This document shows, piece after piece, positions 52,336-62,106 of a DNA stretch of 64,000 nt; position 1 is the first letter of the stretch, and every line of letters begins with the position of its first letter. This stretch comes from an uncultured Porphyromonadaceae bacterium (GTDB lineage: Bacteria; Bacteroidota; Bacteroidia; Bacteroidales; Muribaculaceae): positions 118,761 through 182,760 of the forward strand of contig CABUWI010000006.1 in the NCBI GenBank assembly GCA_902495245.1. The letters are read 5' to 3'. The notes beneath the pieces are model-generated. The model worked only from the letters and a program-made list of their open reading frames with translations, did no database searches and had not been told where the DNA came from. The translations under genes and the position numbers were made by a program.

Positions 52336-53061
52336 ATGCAGATTACCCTACAAATCGTACCCCTGAAGCTCACCCGACACAGTGATCGGACTTCAATTCT
52401 GACGGCCTACAGTCGCGAAAACGGCACGATGGGATTCGCCGTGCCGGCAGGCGCGGGCGTCGGTGCGCGGCGCCGCCGCGCGCTGCTGATGCCGCTCAAT
52501 CCGCTCGAGGTCGTCGCAACGCTCCGCCCCGGCAGCGAGCTCGCCACGTTCCGCGAGCCCCGACCGCTCCTGGCGCTCCACACCGTGCTGACCGACCCGC
52601 TGCGCGTGTCGACCGTCATGTTTCTGGCCGAGGCGCTCCTCGCCGTCCTGCGCCAGAGCGAAGGAGACCCGCGCGTGTTCGACTTCATTGTCGACGCCAT
52701 GGAGCGGCTTAACGACCCCCTGACTCCTACCGCGAACTTCCATCTGACGTTCCTGACACGTCTGGCCGCGATTCTGGGCATTGCCCCCGACACCGGCGGC
52801 TACCGGCCCGGCATGGTCTTCGACATGACCGACGGCTGCTTCAGGCTCTCGGCGGCGCTCCACGGCCACACGCTTTCGCCCGCTGAATCGGCCGCCGTCG
52901 AGCGCCTGAGCCGCATCTGCTGGGACAACATGGGCGCATATAGGTTCACGCGCGCCGAGCGCGCCGCCGTGCTTGACGGCATTCTGGAGTATTACACTCT
53001 ACACCTCGCCAACCTCTCGTCAATGAAATCTCCGGCCGTGCTGCGCGCGCTCCTCCAATAA
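52336..53061 (+). CDS. recO: DNA repair protein RecO
   Basis: A 241-residue protein of the RecFOR pathway. I use MQITLQIVPLKL at 52336, 20 bases after the -7 box; the longer frame from 52240 overlaps the tRNA. An OB fold (TSILTAYSRENGTMGFAVP) is followed by helices (RVSTVMFLAEALLAVL, ANFHLTFLTRLAAILGI) and a late GMVFDMTDGCF. The zinc cysteines of some RecO proteins are absent, as is usual for Bacteroidetes. Confidence 0.88.
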   Translation: MQITLQIVPLKLTRHSDRTSILTAYSRENGTMGFAVPAGAGVGARRRRALLMPLNPLEVVATLRPGSELATFREPRPLLALHTVLTDPLRVSTVMFLAEALLAVLRQSEGDPRVFDFIVDAMERLNDPLTPTANFHLTFLTRLAAILGIAPDTGGYRPGMVFDMTDGCFRLSAALHGHTLSPAESAAVERLSRICWDNMGAYRFTRAERAAVLDGILEYYTLHLANLSSMKSPAVLRALLQ

Positions 53062-53077
53062 AAGATAAAAGAGCAAA

Positions 53078-53114
53078 GACAGCGGGAACCGCATTTGCGA
53101 TTCCCGCTGCTGTC
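53078..53114. terminator. bidirectional terminator between recO and the sialidase gene
   Basis: The stem CAGCGGGAA pairs with TTCCCGCTG, with an inner CGCATTTGCG hairpin. On the minus strand it is followed by CTTTGCTCTTTTATC, which suits the sialidase gene ending at 53137. Confidence 0.75.
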
Positions 53115-53136
53115 ATTTCGGGGTTCGGAAGTCGAA

Positions 53137-56100
53137 TCAGAAAATCTGCTTCTTGCCGTTGTCTGAGATGAAGAGACCGCGCGAGGGGCGCACTACACGG
53201 CGACCGGTGAGGTCATAGTAGGCACCTGCCTTTTCAACTTCGGCCTTGTTGATTTCGCTGATTGAATCCTGCTCCGGAGCCTTAAGGAGCTCGATATACC
53301 ACTTTGAGGCTTCTGCTACTTTGGTCCAGATTACTACGCTGGCATTGCCGGCCATGTGAATGGCCGGATATGCGTTGTTGCCTGGGTTGACGCCGAAGAC
53401 GCTGGTGCGGCCGTCGAGGCTGCTCTCGAAGTCAAATGCAGCGGGAGCCTCGGCCATGAGAAGTGCCTGGTTGGTCTCGGCGCGCGGATTGTCGATGTAG
53501 CGTTCGCTGTCGCGCGAGTAGATGGTCCAGTGGCCCGCTTCGGTTTTCTCGATGACGAACTTCGTGGCCTCGTCGGTTGCGTCGGTGGTGGTCAGAAGGT
53601 TTGTGCCGTCATTGGTCAGATAGCGGGGCTCGGTATAAGCGGCATAGTGCCCGTTATGGGCGCTGATGAAGCGGTAAACGCCGCCGCTGAGCACGGGCAC
53701 CACCTCGGGAGTGGCGGTATATTCAGCCTTGTTGAAAGCCACGTAGGCGTCATATGACGGAGCGGCGTTGAAAGCGGCTACTGCATCGGAGAGGAAGGAG
53801 TCGTCGGCAATCTCGCCCACATAGCCGTGCTTCTCGAACGAGGTGAGAGCTGCTGCACGCTGCTCTACCATCTCCTTGCGGAGCTTGTTGGCGGCGGCGT
53901 CGTTTTCGTCTACCTGATATGAGTAGCGTCCGCCGGTAATGCCTTCGATGGTGAGGTTCACGTAAACGCCCGAATAAGCACCGGTGCCGCGGTCTTCCTC
54001 AAAGAAGAAGCCGAGCGTGTTGTTCTTCTGCCAGGTCATGGTCGAGTAGGCCGAGGGGCGTGCGGTTACCTGATAGCGGCCCTCCCAGGTGGTGAATGCC
54101 GAGGGGGTGGCGATGTCGGCTGCGGTGTTCAGCGGCTTGTAGGCGATGCTGACATTGTTGCGGCTGCCGCCGAAGGGGAACGACTGCAGGGCCAGGTAGG
54201 TCTGCTCGCCGGTGGTGTTGTCCTTGACGGGCAGAATCATGATTTCGCCGTCGCAGGCATTGATGCCGCCGAAGCCCATGTTGGTGTTGATGGGGCTGTC
54301 CCAGCGGCCTTCGCCCTTCTCGACGTCTGTGTAGCGGAAGATGTTGAAGTTGCGGTTGCCGCCCTTACCGCGGGCTGCGAGCAGCACGCTGCCGTCGGGC
54401 AGCTCTTCTGCCTTGGGTTCGTCGCCGTTAGATGGCACGGGGCAGACGTCGGTGCCGCCCAGAACCGCCCAGTTCTTGCCGAAGTCGTCGGAGAAGATGA
54501 TCCAGTTGCGGGTATTGCCGCCGTTGTTCTGGCTGGAGAGAACGGCATAGATGCGATAGTAGTCGCCGACCTTGACATAGCGGCTCTGCATGATGCGGCC
54601 CGAGCCGATGAACATGCCGTCGATTTTGCCGAACGTCGGCTCGCCGTTGAACAGGTCGTAAATCTTGTAGGTCATACATTCGGCGGAAGTCCACGTGTCG
54701 CCTCCGTCTTCAGAATGCCAGCTGACGCTTTGCATGGGGTTGTTATAACGGGAGTTGAAGAACATCACAGGGCCGCCGACAGCCATCAGAAGCACATTGC
54801 CGGATTCGCGATCGGCCACAATCGCAGCATCGCCGAAGGCAGTGTTCCAATACTTGTTGCCGTCTTTGTTCTGTACATTCAGCGGAATATTGCTGACTGC
54901 ATATTCCTCAGGGTAAGTTGTTACGGCATTGCCCTGTGCATCTTTGCAGTATTCAGGTTCGGTCCATGTCTCGCCGTTATCGTCGCTGACTGATACCTGC
55001 AGCGAGATGTTGCCGTTGAAGCCTATATCGCCGCCGTTGTGGCGCAAGTCATATACCGCTATGAGACGACCTGCATTCTCGCCTGCGCCGACAGTGGCGA
55101 TTGCCGGAATGCGACGCTCGATGACTCCGCGGGGGAAGACGTTGACGCCATGGCTCTTGAGCATGCGGCGCACGGTTACATAAGCGTCTGACATGATGAC
55201 TCCCTTGCCGTTGAAGCCGTTCTGAACGAAGCTCGACGAAGCGGTCTCGTCAATGTCGGCGGTTTCGATGCGCTTGAAGTAGTTGTTCATCGCCGTGGTG
55301 ATGCCGCCGGCGGTGATTGTCGAGGCCTCGGAATAGGTGCCCGATTTCTTGGCCAGGAAAGTAAAGCCTGAAATGTAAAGTTTCTCGTCGGCGCCTGCAA
55401 AGGTCCAGCTGAAGTTGCCGGCCTTGCCGTTCGAGCCGGTTTCAAGCTGGAAGTCGCCGGTCTCGACCAGCTCATTGCCTGAATCGGTGGTGGTCATGTT
55501 GTTCTGCGAGCCGCTTAATTTGACAACCGGCTCGTAGGCGGTGGCGGTCCAGAGGCCGCGCCATTTGTTGGTGGCGTTGCCGTCGCCGCGCGAGGTCGTG
55601 CCCAGCTCGACGTCGACCGGGAGGAAACGCTGGGCAAACGATACGGTCAGTTCCGTGCCGCCAAGCGTAACCTTTTCGCCGGCAATCACCACGCCCTGCA
55701 CGGGAGTCGAAATGCCGCCTTCTTTATTGTAGAGCACATAAGAGTTGCCCGACTTGACGAAGCAGAAGAGCGACGCGTCGTCATAATTGCCCTCATTGCC
55801 GCCGTCGGCCAGAGTGGTGCCGGTCAGGTAGGTCTTGTCGTTCTGCAGATGATACCATGCGGTGAAGCAGTTGAAGTGGTCGTTGCCGACGATGTCCGTA
55901 ACGATGTAGGGGAAGGCGGCGTCGGCTGCGGGGAAGGGGTCCACGGCAAGCGTTGCGGCGTCTTCTTCGACATCGGGGACCAGAGTGATTACGAAGTTAT
56001 CGAACTGCACGGGCTTGTTGGCACCTGAAATCACGACCGACGGCTCCGTGCCGGCAGGCAGCGTAACTTCAACGTGCTGTGCGGTCTCGGTGGTGGTCAG

Positions 56101-56484
56101 TGTCTTGCCGTTATAGGTCAGGGTCATGGCCTGCTTGTCGCCGCTATACTGCAAGGCGTCGAATTTGTATGCGCTCACGCGCCAGCCCTCCGAGGGGTTC
56201 ATCTGCACTGTGCACGAGCCGGATTGACCGCCGTAAATCACGGGCGCCTGACCCGAGTAGCCGGCAGTGAGCATATTGTTGGCGCCGCAGTTGATGACGA
56301 GCTGCGGATTGGTGGCCGTCGAGGTCCACGTGCCCTTATAGGTCGATTCCTTGCCGATACATGCAAGCGAACCCTGGTCGTAGGCAAATGTAATCTCAAC
56401 CGGTGCGGGGGTTTCGTCGGCCGCGGCGGCGTTAAAGCCGAGTGCCAGCGACGTCAGAAAGAGGAATGGAGTAGCAAACTTCAT
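53137..56484 (-). CDS. secreted GH33 exo-alpha-sialidase with T9SS-type tail
   Basis: A 1115-residue protein with a signal peptide (cleavage near AAAADE) and N-terminal beta domains (about 25-400). The sialidase propeller starts near residue 457 with the catalytic-site ERRIPAI (RIP motif) and has Asp boxes SDDNGETW (about 498), SEDGGDTW (about 590) and SDDFGKNW (about 664). AEELPDGSVLLAARG carries the expected acidic residue and RPSAYSTMTW the nucleophile Tyr region. The C-terminus (YYDLTGRRVVRPSRGLFI) resembles a T9SS sorting domain. It would release sialic acid from mucin or host glycans at the cell surface. Confidence 0.9.
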   Translation of the reverse strand: MKFATPFLFLTSLALGFNAAAADETPAPVEITFAYDQGSLACIGKESTYKGTWTSTATNPQLVINCGANNMLTAGYSGQAPVIYGGQSGSCTVQMNPSEGWRVSAYKFDALQYSGDKQAMTLTYNGKTLTTTETAQHVEVTLPAGTEPSVVISGANKPVQFDNFVITLVPDVEEDAATLAVDPFPAADAAFPYIVTDIVGNDHFNCFTAWYHLQNDKTYLTGTTLADGGNEGNYDDASLFCFVKSGNSYVLYNKEGGISTPVQGVVIAGEKVTLGGTELTVSFAQRFLPVDVELGTTSRGDGNATNKWRGLWTATAYEPVVKLSGSQNNMTTTDSGNELVETGDFQLETGSNGKAGNFSWTFAGADEKLYISGFTFLAKKSGTYSEASTITAGGITTAMNNYFKRIETADIDETASSSFVQNGFNGKGVIMSDAYVTVRRMLKSHGVNVFPRGVIERRIPAIATVGAGENAGRLIAVYDLRHNGGDIGFNGNISLQVSVSDDNGETWTEPEYCKDAQGNAVTTYPEEYAVSNIPLNVQNKDGNKYWNTAFGDAAIVADRESGNVLLMAVGGPVMFFNSRYNNPMQSVSWHSEDGGDTWTSAECMTYKIYDLFNGEPTFGKIDGMFIGSGRIMQSRYVKVGDYYRIYAVLSSQNNGGNTRNWIIFSDDFGKNWAVLGGTDVCPVPSNGDEPKAEELPDGSVLLAARGKGGNRNFNIFRYTDVEKGEGRWDSPINTNMGFGGINACDGEIMILPVKDNTTGEQTYLALQSFPFGGSRNNVSIAYKPLNTAADIATPSAFTTWEGRYQVTARPSAYSTMTWQKNNTLGFFFEEDRGTGAYSGVYVNLTIEGITGGRYSYQVDENDAAANKLRKEMVEQRAAALTSFEKHGYVGEIADDSFLSDAVAAFNAAPSYDAYVAFNKAEYTATPEVVPVLSGGVYRFISAHNGHYAAYTEPRYLTNDGTNLLTTTDATDEATKFVIEKTEAGHWTIYSRDSERYIDNPRAETNQALLMAEAPAAFDFESSLDGRTSVFGVNPGNNAYPAIHMAGNASVVIWTKVAEASKWYIELLKAPEQDSISEINKAEVEKAGAYYDLTGRRVVRPSRGLFISDNGKKQIF

Positions 56485-56533
56485 TGCGGTAATTAGATTG
56501 GTTAAAAGTTTATAAAAATTTAATATTTGGGTG

Positions 56534-56541
56534 CAAATATA
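56534..56541 (-). promoter_or_regulatory. -7 box of the sialidase gene
   Basis: TATATTTG on the minus strand followed by CACCC; leader of about 45 bases. Confidence 0.65.
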
Positions 56542-56566
56542 ACAATTTATTTTGAAAAATTATGTG

Positions 56567-56574
56567 TAAATTTG
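56567..56574 (+). promoter_or_regulatory. -7 box of the sulfhydrylase gene
   Basis: TAAATTTG followed by CAAAAAC, 29 bases before the chosen ATG. An in-frame ATG at 56562 precedes the box and is therefore rejected. Confidence 0.7.
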
Positions 56575-56603
56575 CAAAAACATTCAGCATCACAACACTT
56601 CTC

Positions 56604-57875
56604 ATGAAAAAAGACACCATTTGCGTCCAAGGCGGCTGGCAGCCCAAAAAGGGCGAGCCGCGCATAGTTCCCGTCTACCAGAGCACCACGTTCAAATATG
56701 ACAACAGCGAGCAGATGGCCCGACTGTTCGACCTCGAAGAGAGCGGATATTTCTACACCCGCCTCCAGAACCCGACATGCGACGCCGTAGCCTCGAAAAT
56801 CGCGGCTCTCGAAGGCGGTGTCGCCGCAATGCTCACCTCATCGGGTCAGGCCGCCAACATGTTTGCCCTGCTCAACATCTGCGAGGCCGGCGACCACATT
56901 GTCAGCTCTTCAACGATTTATGGCGGCACCTACAACCTGCTGGGCGTTACGCTGAAAAAATATGGCGTCGACGTAACCTTTGTCAATCCCGACGCCTCTG
57001 ACGAGGAGATCCAGGCCGCTTTCCGCCCCGAAACGAAGGCGCTGTTCGGCGAAACAATATCCAATCCAGGCGTGGAGATTCTCGACATCGAAAAGTTTGC
57101 ACGCATCGCTCACCGCAACGGCGTGCCGCTGATTGTCGACAACACATTTGCCACTCCGATCAACTGCCGCCCCTTCGAGTGGGGCGCCGACATCGTAACG
57201 CACAGCACAACGAAGTATATGGACGGACATGCGGCCACCGTCGGCGGCTGCATTGTCGACAGCGGCAACTTCGACTGGGAGGCTCACGCCGAGAAGTTCC
57301 CGGGACTGACCACCCCCGACGAGTCTTATCACGGACTGACCTACACCAAGGCCTTTGGCCGCGCGGCCTACATAACCAAGGCCACCGCCCAGCTCATGCG
57401 CGACATGGGCTCGTGCCAGTCGCCCCAGAATGCTTTCCTGCTCAACCTCGGCCTCGAGACGCTTCACCTGCGCATGCCGCGCCACTGCTCCAACGCTCTG
57501 GCCGTGGCCCGATGGCTTGAGGCGCGCCCCGAAGTAGCGTGGGTCAACTACCCCGGGCTGGAGTCGAGCAAGTATCACGCCCTGGCCCGTAAGCAGATGC
57601 CCGACGGCACGTGCGGCGTCATAGCCTTCGGCCTAAAGGGCAGCCGAGAAGATGCAATCGCCTTCATGGACCGGCTGAAGTTCATCGCAATCGTTACTCA
57701 CGTGGCCGACGCGCGCACCTGTGTGCTCCACCCCGCAAGCCACACCCACCGACAGCTCTCCGACCAACAGCTGCGCGAGGCCGGCGTGGCGCCCGACCTC
57801 ATCAGACTGAGCGTGGGCATCGAAGACCCCGGCGACATCATTGCCGACCTCGAGCAGGCGCTTCAGAAGGGATAA
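56604..57875 (+). CDS. O-acetylhomoserine sulfhydrylase-type PLP enzyme
   Basis: A 423-residue member of the Cys/Met metabolism PLP family. The YFYTRLQNPT block, LTSSGQAANMFALL, VDNTFATPINCRPFEWGAD and the PLP lysine in HSTTKYMDGHA identify it. The best match by motif is MetY (O-acetylhomoserine plus sulfide to homocysteine); methionine gamma-lyase is the alternative, because the families look alike. The 3' end overlaps the convergent tamL by 13 bases. Confidence 0.88.
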   Translation: MKKDTICVQGGWQPKKGEPRIVPVYQSTTFKYDNSEQMARLFDLEESGYFYTRLQNPTCDAVASKIAALEGGVAAMLTSSGQAANMFALLNICEAGDHIVSSSTIYGGTYNLLGVTLKKYGVDVTFVNPDASDEEIQAAFRPETKALFGETISNPGVEILDIEKFARIAHRNGVPLIVDNTFATPINCRPFEWGADIVTHSTTKYMDGHAATVGGCIVDSGNFDWEAHAEKFPGLTTPDESYHGLTYTKAFGRAAYITKATAQLMRDMGSCQSPQNAFLLNLGLETLHLRMPRHCSNALAVARWLEARPEVAWVNYPGLESSKYHALARKQMPDGTCGVIAFGLKGSREDAIAFMDRLKFIAIVTHVADARTCVLHPASHTHRQLSDQQLREAGVAPDLIRLSVGIEDPGDIIADLEQALQKG

Positions 57876-60160
57876 CCCACCGAGAAGTGAAACGTGGCGT
57901 CGCGACGCCAGTTGGGGTGAGTCAGGGGCCACGGCTCCTGATTCATCGCAGGGTTATACGCTTTCATGCCCAGGTCGAAACGAAGCAGAAAGTAGTTGAA
58001 GTCGAGGCGCAGCCCGAGCCCGTAGGCCCACGCCACCTCTTTCCAGAACGAGTCGAAACGGAAAAGGCCGCCCGGCTGATTCTCATATGACCGTATGGTC
58101 CACACATTGCCCGCGTCGATGAACGCGGCGCCTTCAAGAACCCAAAACAGCTTGACGCGACATTCAAGATTGAGGTCGAGGCGAATGTCGCCGCACTGGT
58201 TGATGAAGTTGCTCACGGTGTTGCGCGCGTCGTAGCGACCGGGACCGAGCGTGCGCACGCCCCAGCCACGCACGGAGTTGGCGCCGCCCGCATAGAAGCG
58301 TTTCTCAAACGGCACCATCGACGAGTTGCCGTAGGGCACGGCCACGCCCGCCCCCGCCCTGAAGGCCAGCGACGTGCGGCGCGAGAACCGGCGCTGAACC
58401 ATATAGTCGGCCTCGGCCTTGGCATACTGGGCATATTGAGTACCGAAAATCTTGTAGGCGCCGTCGCGGCTCTTGTGCTGCCCGACTGCTTTCGAAATCG
58501 CATACAGAAGGTTGCCGGCAGTCTCGGCCGAGGCGCGGAAGGTCCATATCGTGCGCTTCGGCGCCGCCGGCGGCATGCCGGGCAGCGGAGCCGCCGTGGT
58601 CTTGTTCGTCAGAAAAGCCGAATAGCCCATGCGCATGATGAAGTGGTCTTCATAGCTATAGCGCAGCAGCGGGTTGCCGGCGGCCACCTCGTCGAGAAAG
58701 TTGATGGTCGAGCGCGGCAGGAAGACGTAGCTGACGTCGAGCAGGTCAAAGATGCGGCGGTTGTTGTTGTGGCGGTTGGTCCACTTGTAGCGCCAGCCCG
58801 CGCCGGCAATGACGCGGGTATATTCAGGCCGCTCCTGATAGTTGCCGTTGATTGAGAATTCGGTCGAGGCAAGCATGTTCCGCTTGTAGCGGCGGCTCAG
58901 AAAAGGCGCGCAGAACTTCGGCAGCGTCAGCGCGACTTCGGCCGAGGCCTCGGTGTAGTGATTGTTGATGAGGCCTTCGAGGTTGCCCGACAGACTTTCA
59001 TAGCTGCCGCGCGCTTTCACGGTCAGCTGCTCCGAGCCGTGAAAAAGATTGCGGTGCTGATAGGTTACGCCAACGCCGGCGCCGAGGTCGCCTTCCGAGT
59101 TGGTGCCTTCGAGCTCGACCGAGACGCCCTGAAGCTGATTGCGCGTCAGGCGCACAATGGCGTCAAGCTCGCCCGGACCGGCGGGCACAAGGGCTACCGA
59201 CGTGGAGCGAATTATGCCGAGACGCCCGAGGGCCTCATAGGTGCGGTTGAACTCGGTGGAGTTGTAGGGGGCGCCGGGGGTGATGCGGTTGCAGTCGCTC
59301 AGCGTGGCCGGCGAGATGTAGCGGCTGCCGCCCGCGGGGTCGGTAATGACCATGATGTCGCGAAACGGCACCGTGTCGAGCAGCAGCGCCTCGGCCGGCG
59401 TCATTTCGGGGCGATAGTCGGGCTGGAAAATCACGCGGCGCACGACGTAGCGCGTGTGGGCGTCGCCGGCCACGTTCATGGTCAGCGCAACGTCATGGCT
59501 GCCGCTGACGGTGTCGGCCGTAAAGGTGATGTTGTCTTTGACGAAGCCGTAGTAGCCGCACTGTTGCAGGCGGTTGGTCAGGCGCGTGCGCTCGCTGTCG
59601 AGCAGGTTGCGGTCCAGCGCCGAGCCCGGGCGCAGCAGCGATTTGCTCTCGGCGCCCGCAACCACGGCGCCCACCTCGGGGTCGGCACAGACGGTGCGCA
59701 CCGAGGCGATGCGGTGAGGCGTGCCGGGCGTAATGCGGTAGACCACGTCGATTTTCTTGCGGCGCGTGTGCACGGTGTCCACTTCGACGTCGGCGTCCAT
59801 ATACCCCCTGTTGACCAGAGCCAGACGCAGCTGTCGGCGCGAGTTCTCGGTCAGGCGGTCGGAGTAGATTACCGGCGGCTCGCCGAGGTTGCGCAGCCAG
59901 CGGTTATACCATTTCGTCGAGTCGCGGCCCGAGGCGCTGTAGGTGTGAAGCCTCATGGGGGCGATGCCGAGGGTGCGCGCGTTGGGCTTCTGACGCAGGT
60001 AGCCGGTGAGGTCGGCGGGGCGCACGTCGGCCGCCGTGTCGTTCACGACGATGCGGGCGTGGTCAAGCAGAAAGCTGCCGTCGGGCACATGGCGCGTGGT
60101 CGAGCATGCCGCTAATAGCGACACGCACGCAAGAATCGACAGCAGTCTGAGCGGTTTCAC
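57863..60160 (-). CDS. tamL: TamL-type outer-membrane Omp85 lipoprotein
   Basis: A 765-residue protein with lipobox (SLLAAC, Cys19), POTRA-like repeats (about 40-330, PVIYSDRLTENSRRQLRLAL and ALGRLGIIRSTSV) and a C-terminal 16-strand barrel with FYAGGANSVRGWGVR, the VRG(Y/F/W) motif of the Omp85 fold, and a terminal FSVGYPF. The lipid anchor separates TamL from TamA. With TamB it inserts outer-membrane proteins or shuttles lipids. No tamB gene is in the window. Downstream of sufB (18-base gap). Confidence 0.9.
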   Translation of the reverse strand: MKPLRLLSILACVSLLAACSTTRHVPDGSFLLDHARIVVNDTAADVRPADLTGYLRQKPNARTLGIAPMRLHTYSASGRDSTKWYNRWLRNLGEPPVIYSDRLTENSRRQLRLALVNRGYMDADVEVDTVHTRRKKIDVVYRITPGTPHRIASVRTVCADPEVGAVVAGAESKSLLRPGSALDRNLLDSERTRLTNRLQQCGYYGFVKDNITFTADTVSGSHDVALTMNVAGDAHTRYVVRRVIFQPDYRPEMTPAEALLLDTVPFRDIMVITDPAGGSRYISPATLSDCNRITPGAPYNSTEFNRTYEALGRLGIIRSTSVALVPAGPGELDAIVRLTRNQLQGVSVELEGTNSEGDLGAGVGVTYQHRNLFHGSEQLTVKARGSYESLSGNLEGLINNHYTEASAEVALTLPKFCAPFLSRRYKRNMLASTEFSINGNYQERPEYTRVIAGAGWRYKWTNRHNNNRRIFDLLDVSYVFLPRSTINFLDEVAAGNPLLRYSYEDHFIMRMGYSAFLTNKTTAAPLPGMPPAAPKRTIWTFRASAETAGNLLYAISKAVGQHKSRDGAYKIFGTQYAQYAKAEADYMVQRRFSRRTSLAFRAGAGVAVPYGNSSMVPFEKRFYAGGANSVRGWGVRTLGPGRYDARNTVSNFINQCGDIRLDLNLECRVKLFWVLEGAAFIDAGNVWTIRSYENQPGGLFRFDSFWKEVAWAYGLGLRLDFNYFLLRFDLGMKAYNPAMNQEPWPLTHPNWRRDATFHFSVGYPF

Positions 60161-60178
60161 GCCGGTCTCCGGGAGCTC

Positions 60179-61639
60179 TTAGCCAACGGCCCCCTCGAGG
60201 GTGATTGCAAGCAGTTTCTGAGCCTCGACGGCAAACTCCATCGGCAGCTTCGACATGACCTCTTTGGCATAGCCGTTGACAATCAGCCCCACGGCCTCTT
60301 CCGACGGAATGCCGCGCTGATTGCAGTAGAAGAGCTGGTCGGCCGAGATTTTGCTCGTGGTGGCCTCGTGTTCCACGATGGCCGTCGGGTTCTTGACGTC
60401 GATGACCGGGAAGGTGTGGGCGCCGCAGGTCGGCGACAGCAGCAGCGAGTCGCACTGCGTGTGGTTACGGCACCCCGTGGCGTTGGCGGCCAAGCTGACC
60501 ATGCCGCGATATGAGTTCTGGCTGCGGCCGGCCGAGATGCCTTTGCTGACAATGGTCGAGCGCGTGTTGTTGCCTAAGTGAATCATCTTCGTGCCCGTGT
60601 CGGCCTGCTGGAAGTGGCGCGTAACGGCAACGCTGTAGAACTCGCCCACCGAGCCGTCGCCCTTGAGCACGCAGCTCGGATATTTCCACGTGATGCTCGA
60701 GCCGGTTTCGACCTGGGTCCACGAGATTTTGGAGTTGGCGCCGCGACAGAGGCCGCGCTTCGTAACGAAGTTGTAGACGCCTCCCCTGCCCTCTTTGTCG
60801 CCGGCATACCAGTTCTGGACCGTAGAGTATTTCACTTCGGCGCGCTCTTCGGCAATGATTTCCACAATGGCGGCGTGAAGCTGGTTTTCGTCGCGGCGCG
60901 GGGCGGTGCACCCTTCGAGATAGCTCACGTAGGCGTCGTCGTCGGCCACGATGAGCGTGCGCTCGAACTGGCCCGTGCCCGCCGCGTTGATGCGGAAGTA
61001 GGTGCTGAGCTCCATGGGGCAGCGCACGCCTTTCGGAATGTAGACGAACGAGCCGTCGGAAAAGACGGCCGAGTTCAGGGCTGCATAGAAGTTGTCAGCA
61101 TAGCTTACCACCTTGCCCAGATATTTCCTCACAAGGTCGGGGTGTTCCTTGACGGCTTCGGAGAACGAGCAGAACACGATGCCTAACTCGGCGAGCTTGG
61201 CGCGATGGGTGGTCTTGACCGACACGGAGTCCATGACGGCGTCGACGGCCATGCCGCTCAGCGCCTTCTGCTCGGCCAGCGGTATGCCCAGACGGTTGAA
61301 CGTGTCCAGTATCTCGGGGTCGACCTCGTCGAGGCTCTTGGGCCCTTCTTTCGCCTTGGGGGCGGCATAGTAGCTGATGGCCTGGAAGTCGATTGGCGGA
61401 ATGTCGAGATGGGCCCACGTCGGCGGCGTGAGCGTCAGCCAGTGGCGATAGGCCTTCAGGCGGAAGTCGAGCAGCCATTCGGGCTCGCCCTTGAGGCGCG
61501 AGATGGTGCGCACAACCTCCTCGCTCAGTCCGGCGGGAATGATGTGGGTGTCGACGCCTTCCGAGAAGAAGCCGTACTTATAGTCGTCGTTCTCGTTGTC
61601 AGAGATGCGGCTCAGCTCGTTGTCAGTATCTTGTGTCAT
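60179..61639 (-). CDS. sufB: Fe-S cluster assembly scaffold SufB
   Basis: A 486-residue scaffold component of the SUF machine. I use MTQDTDNELS at 61639, because the frame continues upstream only by chance through cvpA. SufB marks are SYLEGCTAPRRDENQLHAA, GVRCPMELSTYFRIN and the C-terminal DQLFYCNQRGIPSEEAVGL with LPMEFAVEAQKLL. Usually it is followed by sufC and sufD; here tamL follows, so they must lie elsewhere. Confidence 0.95.
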   Translation of the reverse strand: MTQDTDNELSRISDNENDDYKYGFFSEGVDTHIIPAGLSEEVVRTISRLKGEPEWLLDFRLKAYRHWLTLTPPTWAHLDIPPIDFQAISYYAAPKAKEGPKSLDEVDPEILDTFNRLGIPLAEQKALSGMAVDAVMDSVSVKTTHRAKLAELGIVFCSFSEAVKEHPDLVRKYLGKVVSYADNFYAALNSAVFSDGSFVYIPKGVRCPMELSTYFRINAAGTGQFERTLIVADDDAYVSYLEGCTAPRRDENQLHAAIVEIIAEERAEVKYSTVQNWYAGDKEGRGGVYNFVTKRGLCRGANSKISWTQVETGSSITWKYPSCVLKGDGSVGEFYSVAVTRHFQQADTGTKMIHLGNNTRSTIVSKGISAGRSQNSYRGMVSLAANATGCRNHTQCDSLLLSPTCGAHTFPVIDVKNPTAIVEHEATTSKISADQLFYCNQRGIPSEEAVGLIVNGYAKEVMSKLPMEFAVEAQKLLAITLEGAVG

Positions 61640-61644
61640 CGCAA

Positions 61645-62106
61645 TCAGGAAATTTGAAGATAATCTTGCGCGAGGCCGAACAGCCGCGGCAGCAGCTCGA
61701 CGGTCCACTGCGTGGGCCGGGCGGAGAGCGCCGTCGTGTGCGGGTCGCACAGAAAGAACAGATTCAGGGCTATGGAGGTTGCAAGCAGCCACTTGGCCGC
61801 CCCGATAAGGGCGCCACACAGGCGGTCGACCGCCCCGAGCAGCAACATGCGCACCGTCAGCTTCAGCACCCGCGCCAGCATCATCACCACCACGAAAACC
61901 AGGGCGAAGACAATGATGTAGCACAACACCTGAGGCAACCCCAAGAGGCGGGCAACCTCCGTTCCGAACAGCCGCGCGCCGAGAAAGCCAAACAGAAAGG
62001 CCGCAACCGACCCGAGCTGGCAGATGGCGCCGCGCCACATGCCCCATGCGGCACAGACGGCCGTTCCGGCTAAGATGACGGTGCTGACAATCGCGGGCGT
62101 GGTCAT
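61645..62106 (-). CDS. cvpA: CvpA-family membrane protein
   Basis: A 153-residue protein with four hydrophobic helices (about 5-24, 27-45, 62-82, 98-118) and the CvpA-like GMWRGAICQLGSVAAF loop. The family influences colicin V production and envelope stress tolerance. It overlaps the thioredoxin lipoprotein gene by four bases and precedes sufB by 5 bases. Confidence 0.85.
   Translation of the reverse strand: MTTPAIVSTVILAGTAVCAAWGMWRGAICQLGSVAAFLFGFLGARLFGTEVARLLGLPQVLCYIIVFALVFVVVMMLARVLKLTVRMLLLGAVDRLCGALIGAAKWLLATSIALNLFFLCDPHTTALSARPTQWTVELLPRLFGLAQDYLQIS

Noticed and set aside
56485..56603. SAM riboswitch before the sulfhydrylase gene
   Set aside because: The space between the -7 box and the start is only about 29 bases, too short for a known SAM riboswitch.
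58958..60115. 385-codon open frame antisense to tamL
   Set aside because: TamL signatures are complete on the minus strand; no start signal or motif on the plus strand.
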